NCBI GenBank assembly: GCA_047600605.1
Contig: JASGKK010000001.1
Location: 682,001 to 746,000, forward strand
Direction: 5' to 3'
Length of the DNA: 64,000 nucleotides
DNA from: CAYMZZ01 sp047600605
Lineage (GTDB): Bacteria; Bacteroidota; Bacteroidia; Chitinophagales; Chitinophagaceae
Shown here: one piece after another, positions 6,827 through 16,004 of the stretch
How positions within the stretch are numbered: the first letter of the stretch is position 1
Layout: the number at the start of each line of letters is the position of its first letter
Notes under the pieces: model-generated
Told to the model about the DNA's origin: nothing
The model's input: the letters and a program-made list of their open reading frames with translations, nothing else
Databases searched by the model: none
Position numbers and translations under genes: made by a program

Positions 6827-9151
6827 ATGCGTCTGATCTTCGGTTTTATCTTTCTTTTTGCAGTGGCAGGCAGTTATGCCCAAACGGTCAGTATCATTCC
6901 ACAACCCGTATCGCTTGAACAGCATAAAGGGTCATTTGTGATCACTAAAAATACTGCGCTGGTAGTAACGGATGCAGGCGATGAGGCTTCTGCTGCTTTC
7001 TTCAACAGTTATCTGAAACAGGTCTATGGATTTCAGCTGGCCGTTAAGGATAAAGCAGTTGCAGCCAGTATTGTACTGAGTACCCGTAAGTTCATACAGG
7101 CACCTGCAGTGGAAGGCTATCAGCTTACGTCAGGTGCTCAGGGCGTTCGTATAGAAGGAGATTCCTATGCAGCTACTTTCCAGGGTATTCAGACCCTTAT
7201 CCAATTATTACCGGTACAAAAGGCATCCGGTCTCAAAATCGCATCGGTTACAGTAAAGGACGCGCCGCGGTTCGCTTATCGCGGTATGCACCTCGATGTA
7301 GGACGTCATTTTTTCCCTATTGCCTTTGTAAAAAAATATATCGATTATCTCGCCCTGCATAAGATGAATTATTTCCACTGGCACCTGACCGATGATCAGG
7401 GATGGCGGATAGAAATAAAAAAATACCCCCGCCTTACCCAGATCGGCGGTTTTCGTAATGGCACCATCATTGGCCGGTATCCCGGTACAGGAAATGATGA
7501 GCAGCGTTATGGCGGATATTATACACAGGAAGAGGTGAAGGAGATAGTAGCTTATGCTGCGCAACGTTTTATTACGGTAGTACCGGAAATAGAACTACCG
7601 GGGCATGCTTCTGCAGCTATTGCAGCTTATCCCATTCTCAGCTGTTTTCCATCAGAATCAACTCAGCATCCTGCTGATTGTGCCTGGGCGGGTGATACGA
7701 CCGGCAAACAGGTGCAGCAAACCTGGGGCGTATTTGATGATGTATTCTGTGCCGGCAAGGAAACCACATTCGAATTTTTGCAGGACGTCATGGATGAGGT
7801 GATGGCACTGTTTCCGAGTAAGCTGCTGCACGTGGGTGGAGATGAATGCCCTAAATCGAACTGGAAACGTTGCCCGCAATGTCAGCAGCGCATGCGCGAT
7901 AATAGCCTGAAGGATGAGCACGAACTGCAGAGTTATTTCATTCAGCGTATGGAAAAATATCTCAACGGAAAAGGACGCACTATCATTGGCTGGGATGAGA
8001 TACTGGAAGGCGGCCTGGCTCCCAATGCAGCTGTGATGAGCTGGCGCGGTGAGGAAGGCGGTATCACGGCAGCCAAACAAAAACACAATGTGGTCATGAC
8101 CCCCGGCGGCTGGATGTATTTTGATCATACACAAAGCCAGCAGGAAGATTCTGTAACAATTGGCGGGTTTACACCTTTGCAAAAAGTATACAGCTACGAA
8201 CCCGTACCGGCCGCACTTACTGCCGACGAAGGCAAGTACATCCTGGGCGCTCAAGCCAACCTGTGGACAGAATATATCAAGAATCCCCGGAAAGTAGAAT
8301 ACATGGTCTTTCCCCGCATGAGTGCTTTAGCTGAAGTACTGTGGTCAACGAAAGAAAACCGCAACTGGGATAATTTTGAAAAAAGACTGCAAACCCAGTT
8401 CAAACGTTATGACTTGTGGAAGAGCAATTACAGCAAGGCCTATTTTGATCTGCAGGCTACAGTACAACCTGCTGCTAATAATAATGGACTCACCTGGAAA
8501 CTGGAAACCAAACAGGCTGGCGCCAAAATAAGTTACCTGGTTCAGAAAAACGGGCAGGCTCCGGCCAAAGCCTGGGCCACCTACAAAGTTCCTATCGCTG
8601 TGCAGCAAAGTATTACTATCACCGCACGCAGCGTAGCCTCTAACGGTACGGTAGGCAATGCGGTGGTGCAGGAATTCAACTTCAATAAAGCTACCGGCAA
8701 ACCGGTGCAGCTCACCCATCAGCCTGGCCGCAGCTATCCCGGCGATGGAGCATTTACGCTGGTCAATGGTATTCAGAATACAAAAGGCCTGACCCGCTCC
8801 AAAGAATTTCTGGGATTTGAAGGCGAAGATTGCGAGGCTGTCATTGACCTGGGCAATGCCACTGAAATAAAAGAGGTTGTCGCTCATATACTGGAGCAGA
8901 ATGGCAGTTGGATCTATCGTCCGCAATCCATTACTGTATGGCTTTCTGATGATGGTTCACTCTATCGCGAAGCAGCTACTGCCAATATGTTTATCCAGGT
9001 CACTCCCCTTAAAACGGCAGGTGTGAGTTTTGCTCCGCAAAAAGCCCGTTATGTAAAAGTGCTGATCAAAAATCACGGTCTTATTGGTGAAGGACAGGCT
9101 GGTGCCGGTCACAAAGCCTGGTTATTCGTAGATGAGCTGGAAGTAAATTAA
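6827..9151 (+). CDS. Beta-N-acetylhexosaminidase, glycoside hydrolase family 20
   Basis: This 774-residue secreted enzyme has a signal peptide (MRLIFGFIFLFAVAGSYAQ), a GH20b N-terminal domain (about residues 22-135), a GH20 TIM barrel (about 140-490) and a C-terminal part with a chitobiase-like strand domain and a discoidin (F5/8 type C)-like domain. The catalytic pair is Asp339-Glu340 in HVGGDECPKSNW; the family motif HWHLTDDQGWRIEIKKYP is intact. GH20 enzymes use the substrate N-acetyl group as nucleophile to release terminal GlcNAc or GalNAc. The start at 6827 gives a clean signal peptide; an in-frame ATG 27 bp upstream would add nine residues before it. It converges on susD with only 8 bp between stop codons. 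With SusCD and NagB nearby it forms an amino-sugar use locus. Confidence 0.95.
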   Translation: MRLIFGFIFLFAVAGSYAQTVSIIPQPVSLEQHKGSFVITKNTALVVTDAGDEASAAFFNSYLKQVYGFQLAVKDKAVAASIVLSTRKFIQAPAVEGYQLTSGAQGVRIEGDSYAATFQGIQTLIQLLPVQKASGLKIASVTVKDAPRFAYRGMHLDVGRHFFPIAFVKKYIDYLALHKMNYFHWHLTDDQGWRIEIKKYPRLTQIGGFRNGTIIGRYPGTGNDEQRYGGYYTQEEVKEIVAYAAQRFITVVPEIELPGHASAAIAAYPILSCFPSESTQHPADCAWAGDTTGKQVQQTWGVFDDVFCAGKETTFEFLQDVMDEVMALFPSKLLHVGGDECPKSNWKRCPQCQQRMRDNSLKDEHELQSYFIQRMEKYLNGKGRTIIGWDEILEGGLAPNAAVMSWRGEEGGITAAKQKHNVVMTPGGWMYFDHTQSQQEDSVTIGGFTPLQKVYSYEPVPAALTADEGKYILGAQANLWTEYIKNPRKVEYMVFPRMSALAEVLWSTKENRNWDNFEKRLQTQFKRYDLWKSNYSKAYFDLQATVQPAANNNGLTWKLETKQAGAKISYLVQKNGQAPAKAWATYKVPIAVQQSITITARSVASNGTVGNAVVQEFNFNKATGKPVQLTHQPGRSYPGDGAFTLVNGIQNTKGLTRSKEFLGFEGEDCEAVIDLGNATEIKEVVAHILEQNGSWIYRPQSITVWLSDDGSLYREAATANMFIQVTPLKTAGVSFAPQKARYVKVLIKNHGLIGEGQAGAGHKAWLFVDELEVN

Positions 9152-9159
9152 AAATATCT

Positions 9160-10764
9160 CTACGGTTTATCCCACCATACACGGGTAAGAAATGTATTGG
9201 GTCCCTGGCGGCCGATGGCTGCCAGGTAATTGGCCTCATTGACGGCAGCTTCCGAAGAAGGATACAGCATGCGCCGCGGAATTTGTCCGTTGGTAGCATT
9301 ACCAACATAGTTTACCGGCGCCAATTGCGGATAATCAGTTCTGCGCCAGTTGGCCCAGGCTTCATACCAATCAAGGAAGCAGCAAAGCCAGTATTGCTGG
9401 TTGATCTGTTCCAGGCCAGCTGTGCCGGTAAAAGGATTCTCAGATAAATACTCGGCAATAGTGGCATCTCCAATAACAGCCGATGGTTCATACAAAGAAA
9501 GCTGACGCATAGCCGCTGTAACGCCGTTGTTATAATGTGTGGCAGCATTACCCCCCACCTGCCAGCCGCGGAGTGCAGCTTCTGCCAGCAGCAACTCACA
9601 TTGCGCATAACTGACCAGCAGGGTCGGCGCATCCAGCTTTAACCAGATATCACCCCGGATCGTGGAATATCCATCCAGCGAGCCCGGATAGCCCGCAGCC
9701 TTACTGATATCGGTGGTGCCTCCATTCTGATCATATCCATTGGGTAATCCGCGCTGACGGTCTGGATCAATATTTCCATCGCCTCTCAGCTGTGCTATCC
9801 AGGGCAGCCGCGGGTCATGGTGTGTGTACAGGAAATCGATCAGGGTTTTGCTCAGAAAGACTTCCCGCTTGGCATTGCCGGAGCGATCCCATCCGGTTGC
9901 ATTCCATTCTCCTCCCAGAATATTACTATTGCGGTTTACCGTAGTACGTCCGCCACTGGTGCTGTGTTTTACATAGGCGTTGTCGCCTACAGCATTCATG
10001 ACGCCACCGGCGTATGCCCGCTCTACCCATTCCTTCGCCAGCGGTTCATTTATTTTTACCAGGCGCATACCCAGGCGAAGCATTAGCGAATAGGCCAGCT
10101 TCTTCCATTTCAGCAAAGCATCGGGCGCAGCCCGGTAGATCAGGTCACCATTACCTGGCGCAGGCCGGCCAGGATCAATCGCCTGAGCAGCCTGATCAAG
10201 CTCCTGCAGCATGCTCACATAGATACTCTGCTGATCGTCGTAGCGGGGAGTGAAAATATTTCCATAATAACCCAGACCCGCCTCGCTGTAAGGAATATCA
10301 CCATACAGATCGGTCAGGCGGTGCACAATCAATACCCGCATGATACGACCTACCTGGTACAGATTGGAAAGCTGCTCATGCGGCTGACTGACCTTTAACA
10401 GGTCTACCACATATTTTACCTGGTCTTTAAATGCCACATCAAAGTAAGCAGATGACCAGCCATCATGCTGAATGTACTTATCACCTGCATACCAGCTGGT
10501 ATTGGCCAATTGCTGCATCATCATACCACAATAGATAATATTGACACGCCAGGTTTCGTAACTGTAATCGCTATTGCCCGTATATTCCAGCTGAGCGCGG
10601 GTCAGACTGTATTCAGCGGTATACTGATCGGCAGTGAGTTTGCCGGTATCCGTATTGATCTCATCAAAGCGACGGGTGCAGCCAACCTGCAGCACTGCAA
10701 CCAGTACCGCTATCAGCAGCAATTGCCCGCAATAAGGATCATATTTTTTCCAGCCCTTCATCAA
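9160..10764 (-). CDS. SusD/RagB-family outer-membrane lipoprotein
   Basis: This 534-residue lipoprotein has a lipobox ending at Cys29 (VLQVGC). The start of the mature protein (RRFDEINTDTGKLTADQYT) and the helical repeats with YYGNIFTPRYDDQQSIYVSMLQELDQA are typical of the SusD_2-type branch of the SusD/RagB family. The C-terminal half carries the usual LLLAEAALRGW and AWANWRRTDYP segments. SusD proteins form a lid over the SusC barrel and capture the glycan at the cell surface. Its start codon overlaps the stop of the upstream susC by 4 bp (ATGA), so translation is coupled and the two are made together. The linked GH20 and NagB suggest a GlcNAc-containing ligand (inference). Confidence 0.9.
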   Translation of the reverse strand: MMKGWKKYDPYCGQLLLIAVLVAVLQVGCTRRFDEINTDTGKLTADQYTAEYSLTRAQLEYTGNSDYSYETWRVNIIYCGMMMQQLANTSWYAGDKYIQHDGWSSAYFDVAFKDQVKYVVDLLKVSQPHEQLSNLYQVGRIMRVLIVHRLTDLYGDIPYSEAGLGYYGNIFTPRYDDQQSIYVSMLQELDQAAQAIDPGRPAPGNGDLIYRAAPDALLKWKKLAYSLMLRLGMRLVKINEPLAKEWVERAYAGGVMNAVGDNAYVKHSTSGGRTTVNRNSNILGGEWNATGWDRSGNAKREVFLSKTLIDFLYTHHDPRLPWIAQLRGDGNIDPDRQRGLPNGYDQNGGTTDISKAAGYPGSLDGYSTIRGDIWLKLDAPTLLVSYAQCELLLAEAALRGWQVGGNAATHYNNGVTAAMRQLSLYEPSAVIGDATIAEYLSENPFTGTAGLEQINQQYWLCCFLDWYEAWANWRRTDYPQLAPVNYVGNATNGQIPRRMLYPSSEAAVNEANYLAAIGRQGPNTFLTRVWWDKP

Positions 10765-13700
10765 AAACGCAATTGAAGATTTATACCCCAGGACCGTACA
10801 CTGGGCATCGCCGCATACTCCAGTCCCTGTGCATTGCCGTTTGAATAATTCGATTCGGGATCAATATGCGGCGTGGCTTTGTAAATATAAAACAGATTAC
10901 GTGCTACCAGCGACACCTGCAGGATGGCTTCTTTCTTCTTACTCAGCCTGAGTGGATGCCGCCAGCCAATGCTCGCCGATCTGAATTTGATAAACCCTGC
11001 ATCGTATACCTGCAATGCAGAAATCCTGTATAATGCCTCATAATACTGCTGGGCTGGAAATGTTTTTTCCACATCATGTCCCTGCGCGTCCACTCCTTTT
11101 ACCATTACGCCGGTTTCACGGCCTTCGAGTGTAAGCGGATGCAGTCCCCGCTGCACCGCTGTTGCATTGGTACCCGAATATAACGAAGCCCCAAATTTGT
11201 AATCGATCAGGAAATTGAATTGAAATTTTCGCCAGCGCAGTTCATTGTTCCAGCCGCCTGTAATAGGATGCACGCCGGTGCCCATTGGTACCAGCGCATC
11301 GCTGGGTTGCAAACCATTTGCGCCGAGCACAGGTTGTCCGCCAGCATTTCTTTTAATGGTATATACCATGATCTGCGAAAATGGAAGACCTACGATATGC
11401 TGAATAAAACCGCGTTCCGTACGCGACTCTCCATTCATAACCTGCATCAATGACTGTTTATGTGCCAGCCGGATAATACGGTTTTGATTGTGAGCAAAAT
11501 TGACCGACGTTTTCCAGCCAAAAGAAGCCCGCTGTACAGGTGTGCCGGCGAGCAGCAACTCTATCCCCCGGTTACGGATACGCCCTACATTGAGCAGTGC
11601 AGATGAATAGCCGGAAGTACCGGATACGGTGGCAGCTACTATGTCATTCAGGGTATGTTTATTGTACCAGGCAACGTCAAACTTTAACCGTTTATTGAAA
11701 AAACTAAATTCAGCACCCAATTCCAGTTCCTTTACCTGCAGTGGTTCCAGTGCCTGATTGGGTATTTCATTGCCAATATTGCCAATAGGAGTACCATTTA
11801 TCTCGCCCATGATACTGTAATACTGTCGCGTCGAAAAGATCGGCGCATCACCGCCTACCATAGAATAGGCAGCACGCAGACGGCCTGAGTTAAACCAGTT
11901 GCGGGCGGCAGAACCGTCTTTGCGCGATCCATTAAACAACCACGACAGGCTGGCCGAAGGATAGTTGTAAGAGTTTTTACCTGATGGCAGGGTACTTGAC
12001 CAGTCGTTACGATCAGTAAGACTTAAAAAAAGACGATCGCGATACGAAAGCTCTACCGCTCCATAAACTGAATGCACTTCCTTGCGAGGTGTGACCAGGT
12101 TGGGCGATGGTGTATTCGCTGATCCGGGATTATAGATAAACGGGAAAGCGAGCCCATCGGAAGAGACATCCAGCACCCGTGCACGCATCCGAAGCAGGTT
12201 TGCTCCGGCTACCATACTCACCTGCATCTTTTTACCCAATTGCCGTTTGGCTCCCATCAGCATATCTGCATTCGTTTCATTATAGGTATAGGACCGTTCG
12301 AGATTAACGGTGCCGGTTGGCTTATAGGCAGTGCCGACGGGTGTGAGGGAGGATGCATTAAATGAAAAGAAGTCATGCGTGAGACGTCCCTGTACATAAA
12401 ACCAGCTGACGGGCTGATAACGCACACTCGTCACTCCCATTACCCGGTCGCGATAAGTATCGTTGCTAAAACGTGACGAAGCAAAATATGGGTTGGTGTT
12501 AAAAGCATTATCGTTGAACTGTGTTTCATGTCCGCTCGCATCATAGCCAGGTGCCAGGTAACCGGCCTTTACATTGGGAGGTAAAAAAAGGATAGCAAAA
12601 TTTCCATTACCCGGTGCATCGCTCAGATTGGAACGGTTTTTACCGACTTCGCGTATGTAAGAAATATTGGTAAGCCCGCTCCACTGGTCCGAAAAACGGT
12701 ATTGCAGATCGGTCTGTATATTCTGCCGGTTAAATCCTGCGCTTGGATAAACAGACTGACTGCGCAGATCGCCCAGCGACACCCTGAAACGCGCTGCCTC
12801 ACTACCTCCTGAAACCCCGATTGTATTGGCTGCCGTAATACCGGTTCTGTAAAATGAACGCAGATTGCCTCTGCTCACCGGCGAATATGGATGCAATGAT
12901 CCGTCAAAAACCGGCACCGGCGATCCATCAAGCTTTGCTCCCCAGGCATACAGACCACTCATCAACGCCGATGTTCTGTCGACCGGCTTATTGCCCTGAA
13001 AACCCTGGCCATATTGCTGTTGCCAGTTGGTAAAATCGTTGACATGATCAGTCACAAAATTGCTGTTCCACTCCACACCCAGTTCACGCGAGGGCTTTCC
13101 TTTTTTGGTACTGATAAGAATGATTCCATTACGTCCTCTCTGTCCGTAGAGAGCAGCGGCTGCGCCGCCTTTTAAAACGGTGATCTCCTCCACATCATCG
13201 GCATTGATACTCACAATACCATCGCCGAAGTCTGCACCGCCGTATTTCCCTGCACTGCCCAGGTTATCATTATTGATGGGAATACCATTTACGACATACA
13301 GCGGCTGATTATCGAATGAGAGAGAGGAGTTGCCACGGATAGTAACACGCGAAGAACCTCCGGGACCGGTAAGCGGTGCACTGCTGTTTACACCGGCCAC
13401 CAGTCCGGCCAGTGCATTGCCAAGATTGATTTCGCGGGCCTGTGTAAATACATCACCTGTGAGCCGGGTAGCAGAAAAACCGATGCTTCGCTGTTCTTTG
13501 GTAATACCCAGTGCCGTGACCACTACTTCGCTCATTTCAGCTTCCACCTGCTGCAAGACTGCATTGATATATTTGTCCCGTTGCACAGGCAATTCCAGAT
13601 TGCGATACCCCACCGAACTGATCTGTAGTACCTGGCCTGGCAGCAGGGTCAGGGAAAACTCGCCCCGCGAGTTGGCTGTTGCACCTTTGGTGGTTCCTTT

Positions 13701-14189
13701 TATCCAGATGGTAGCCCCAGGCAATGGCTGCCCTTCAGTATTGGTTATTTTCCCGGAAACGGTCATACCCGGATTATCATTGATGTCGCCGGCAATATCA
13801 GCGCGATAATAAACCTGCTCACGTGATCCTTTTTCATCATTATTGAGAATAACGACCGTGTTGGGGGAAATGCGCTTATGCTTAAGCCCTGTGTTTCGTA
13901 ATACATCTGTAAGCAACTGGTCGAGATCACCATCCAGGCGTGCAGGTGTATTGACCAGACGCTGACTCATATTCTCCTCAGCGTAGAGAAAAAACACTCC
14001 TTTTGACTGATTAAGGGCTTTGAGGACTACCAGCAATGACTGACGGCCTGTAGTATCTGCCGGAGGACGGCGATGAGATGCGGGAGGATTGTTTTTTGCA
14101 ACAGGCTGCTGTGCCATCGCATACTGCATGGACAGGACCAGCACCATTACTGAGGTGCTGCGCTTCAGCATAGCACAGACAAGACTCAT
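10761..14189 (-). CDS. SusC/RagA-family TonB-dependent outer-membrane transporter with STN domain
   Basis: This 1142-residue transporter has a signal peptide, an STN domain (about residues 48-113, LLVVLKALNQSKGVFFLYAE), a carboxypeptidase-like regulatory domain (VSGKITNTEGQPLPGATIWI, from about 142), a plug (SEVVVTALGITKEQRSIGFS) and a 22-strand barrel ending in the aromatic GINLQLRF. The SusC signature SLSFDNQPLYVVNGIPIN is present. The STN domain is the part that touches FecR, so this transporter can report substrate to the FecR/sigma pair just upstream. The start at 14189 leaves 26 bp after fecR; MLKRST six codons in (14171) is an alternative that also gives a signal peptide. It works with the SusD gene that overlaps its 3' end. 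Confidence 0.95.
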   Translation of the reverse strand: MSLVCAMLKRSTSVMVLVLSMQYAMAQQPVAKNNPPASHRRPPADTTGRQSLLVVLKALNQSKGVFFLYAEENMSQRLVNTPARLDGDLDQLLTDVLRNTGLKHKRISPNTVVILNNDEKGSREQVYYRADIAGDINDNPGMTVSGKITNTEGQPLPGATIWIKGTTKGATANSRGEFSLTLLPGQVLQISSVGYRNLELPVQRDKYINAVLQQVEAEMSEVVVTALGITKEQRSIGFSATRLTGDVFTQAREINLGNALAGLVAGVNSSAPLTGPGGSSRVTIRGNSSLSFDNQPLYVVNGIPINNDNLGSAGKYGGADFGDGIVSINADDVEEITVLKGGAAAALYGQRGRNGIILISTKKGKPSRELGVEWNSNFVTDHVNDFTNWQQQYGQGFQGNKPVDRTSALMSGLYAWGAKLDGSPVPVFDGSLHPYSPVSRGNLRSFYRTGITAANTIGVSGGSEAARFRVSLGDLRSQSVYPSAGFNRQNIQTDLQYRFSDQWSGLTNISYIREVGKNRSNLSDAPGNGNFAILFLPPNVKAGYLAPGYDASGHETQFNDNAFNTNPYFASSRFSNDTYRDRVMGVTSVRYQPVSWFYVQGRLTHDFFSFNASSLTPVGTAYKPTGTVNLERSYTYNETNADMLMGAKRQLGKKMQVSMVAGANLLRMRARVLDVSSDGLAFPFIYNPGSANTPSPNLVTPRKEVHSVYGAVELSYRDRLFLSLTDRNDWSSTLPSGKNSYNYPSASLSWLFNGSRKDGSAARNWFNSGRLRAAYSMVGGDAPIFSTRQYYSIMGEINGTPIGNIGNEIPNQALEPLQVKELELGAEFSFFNKRLKFDVAWYNKHTLNDIVAATVSGTSGYSSALLNVGRIRNRGIELLLAGTPVQRASFGWKTSVNFAHNQNRIIRLAHKQSLMQVMNGESRTERGFIQHIVGLPFSQIMVYTIKRNAGGQPVLGANGLQPSDALVPMGTGVHPITGGWNNELRWRKFQFNFLIDYKFGASLYSGTNATAVQRGLHPLTLEGRETGVMVKGVDAQGHDVEKTFPAQQYYEALYRISALQVYDAGFIKFRSASIGWRHPLRLSKKKEAILQVSLVARNLFYIYKATPHIDPESNYSNGNAQGLEYAAMPSVRSWGINLQLRF

Positions 14190-14215
14190 ACGCAGTTGTT
14201 TCCGGAGCCAGCTGC

Positions 14216-15226
14216 TTATGGATTACCTGCTTCCAGTACAATAGTGTCCTGAGTGCGGGTTATTTTCAGGCGTAATGCTTCTTTAACGGCTTCAAGCAGA
14301 TTGTCCAGTTTATCGTTGGGCAATATGCCTGTGAGTGAAACATTCTTCAGTTCTTCGTCACCCAGTACCACTTTTGTTCCATAATAATCACTAATCACCT
14401 GTGCCACTTCAGCCAAAGAAGTATTATTGAACGAAAGCCGGTTGTTCCGCCAGGCCAGGATATCTTCCTGATTGGTTTGCTGGCTGACGGTCTCTCCTTT
14501 TTCCAGATCCAGATAATCCCCGGGTTTTAAAGATATTACTTTACCGCCGCTTGTGTGCACTTTCACACTTCCTTCTGCCAGATAAACGGATAATTGGTTA
14601 TGGCGGGTTTTGACGTTGAACTGGGTGCCGGTAACCTCGATCCGGGCTGTACCCGCATGCACAATAAAACGGCTTTTCTGAGGTGTTTTTTTGACACTAA
14701 AAAAAGCTTCTCCATCAAGCCAAAGCTCACGATCCTTTCCATTATCCCATGATTTTCCCAACCTGACCTTACTGTTTGCGTTGAGTAACAGGTCAGAACC
14801 ATCAGGCAATGCTTTATTGATCGTTTGCCCGTAGCTGGTACTCAGGATGGTTTCCGCTGGTGTCAGCCATTTCCATACACCAAATATTCCCGCCAGTAAG
14901 AGCACGGCCGCTGCGGCCTGCCAGAAAATGCGATTTGTATGTTTTTTGAGCGGAATTGCCGGTATCTCATCCGTTTCGTTGATCCGTTTTGCAAGATGCT
15001 GTAATTGTTTTTCGGTGTCGGCTTCTGTAGTCAGCATACGTTCACGTGGCATGGCCTCCATAAAAGCGATGGCTTCCTGCACCAGCGCTGTATGCCGGGG
15101 ATTTGCCTGCAGCCATTGTTCCCATTGCCGGATGGCTTCTGGTGATTGCCTGAAATACCAGGCTCTGAACTCCTCATCGGCCAGTATATCCTCTGCCTGG
15201 TGAAACGCTTTATCCATATTATCCAC
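14216..15226 (-). CDS. FecR-family anti-sigma factor
   Basis: This 336-residue inner-membrane protein has an N-terminal cytoplasmic FecR/DUF4880-like region (EEFRAWYFRQSPEAIRQWEQWL), one transmembrane helix (about residues 100-120, FWQAAAAVLLLAGIFGVWKW), the periplasmic FecR domain (TSYGQTINKALPDGSDLLL to KVISLKPGDYLDLEKG) and a C-terminal DUF4974/STN-like domain (FNNTSLAEVAQVISDYYGTK to the end). In this family the N-terminus holds the ECF sigma factor and the periplasmic part receives the signal from the transporter's STN domain. It lies upstream of susC with 26 bp between, as one operon, while its presumed sigma factor is divergent. An alternative start three codons in is at 15217. Confidence 0.93.
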   Translation of the reverse strand: MDNMDKAFHQAEDILADEEFRAWYFRQSPEAIRQWEQWLQANPRHTALVQEAIAFMEAMPRERMLTTEADTEKQLQHLAKRINETDEIPAIPLKKHTNRIFWQAAAAVLLLAGIFGVWKWLTPAETILSTSYGQTINKALPDGSDLLLNANSKVRLGKSWDNGKDRELWLDGEAFFSVKKTPQKSRFIVHAGTARIEVTGTQFNVKTRHNQLSVYLAEGSVKVHTSGGKVISLKPGDYLDLEKGETVSQQTNQEDILAWRNNRLSFNNTSLAEVAQVISDYYGTKVVLGDEELKNVSLTGILPNDKLDNLLEAVKEALRLKITRTQDTIVLEAGNP

Positions 15227-15338
15227 AATTTAATGTCTATAAGTGCCGGTCTGCTTTTTTTGTAATGTTATGCGAAAGATTTTTTATTTGTAGTTTACAA
15301 GCCGCAAAAAGCCGCACGGTGGGCTTAAACAACTGCAT

Positions 15339-15887
15339 TTGAACGATTACCGCAATGATATAGACTGGTGGAACGCCTTCAAAAAAGGTGACAGGGAGGC
15401 TTTTGACAATCTTTTTCGCCGCTACTACCCCGTTCTGACCCAGTTTGGTTCAAAAATATGCACAGATCGCGAAATGCTTGAAGACGCCATCCAGGATCTT
15501 TTCATTGAATTCTGGCAAAGCCGCTCTGCCACACCCGTACAATCGGTTAAAGCCTATTTTTTCAAGGCACTTAAATACAAACTGTTCCGGCAGATCAGAC
15601 TGCAAAACCAGCAATCGCAGCGAAACAACTCATCCGATCAGGCTCTCTTTACCCTGCCTCATGAGCATTTTATTGTACGTGGGGAAGAGGATGCGCAACG
15701 TACCAGGCAGATACAGGACGCCATCGACCATCTGCCGGCACGTCAAAAAGAGATCATTTACCTCCGCATTTACCAGGGACTTAGCTATGAGGAGATCAGT
15801 GAGGTGATGAGCATTAATTACCAGGTAGCCCGCAACCTGTTTTACCAATCGGTTAAATCGCTCCGGCAGCAATTTTCAGTAAAATAA
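15339..15887 (+). CDS. ECF RNA polymerase sigma-70 factor (Bacteroidetes expansion type)
   Basis: This 182-residue sigma factor contains region 2 (DREAFDNLFRRYYPVLTQFG, then DAIQDLFIEFWQ, about residues 18-70) and region 4 (LPARQKEIIYLRIYQGLSYEEISEVM, about 130-165), with no region 3, as expected for ECF factors. Residues run uninterrupted from a TTG at 15339; the first in-frame ATG is about 45 codons later and would delete region 2.1, so the TTG start is favoured. It is divergent from fecR-susCD (112 bp between) instead of heading their operon. The FecR/STN arrangement indicates it is released when the transporter binds its glycan and then transcribes the locus. Confidence 0.9.
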   Translation: MNDYRNDIDWWNAFKKGDREAFDNLFRRYYPVLTQFGSKICTDREMLEDAIQDLFIEFWQSRSATPVQSVKAYFFKALKYKLFRQIRLQNQQSQRNNSSDQALFTLPHEHFIVRGEEDAQRTRQIQDAIDHLPARQKEIIYLRIYQGLSYEEISEVMSINYQVARNLFYQSVKSLRQQFSVK

Positions 15888-15928
15888 ACCACGTTACAAA
15901 CCTGCCGGTTACGCCACTGTAAAATTGT

Positions 15929-15938
15929 GCAAACGATT
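15929..15938 (+). promoter_or_regulatory. GCAAACGATT motif, LacI-family-operator-like, upstream of nagB
   Basis: GCAAACGATT resembles the half-site core of LacI/GalR-family operators. The same 10-mer occurs at 44422-44431 and 45122-45131, in both cases within the GH16 polysaccharide locus. Here it lies about 30 bp upstream of the predicted -7 box of nagB, a position where a repressor or activator could act. No LacI-type regulator is in the window. Confidence 0.4.
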
Positions 15939-15965
15939 TACTGTTCAGCGGGCGACACATTTTAA

Positions 15966-15973
15966 TATCTTTG
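15966..15973 (+). promoter_or_regulatory. Promoter -7 element of nagB
   Basis: TATCTTTG matches TAnnTTTG perfectly, 31 bp before the ATG at 16005. The -33 side is weak (TTC-like bases near 15944), so only the -7 box is firmly supported. Confidence 0.5.
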
Positions 15974-16004
15974 AACTTATTCAAATCAGACATTAACCAA
16001 TAGC

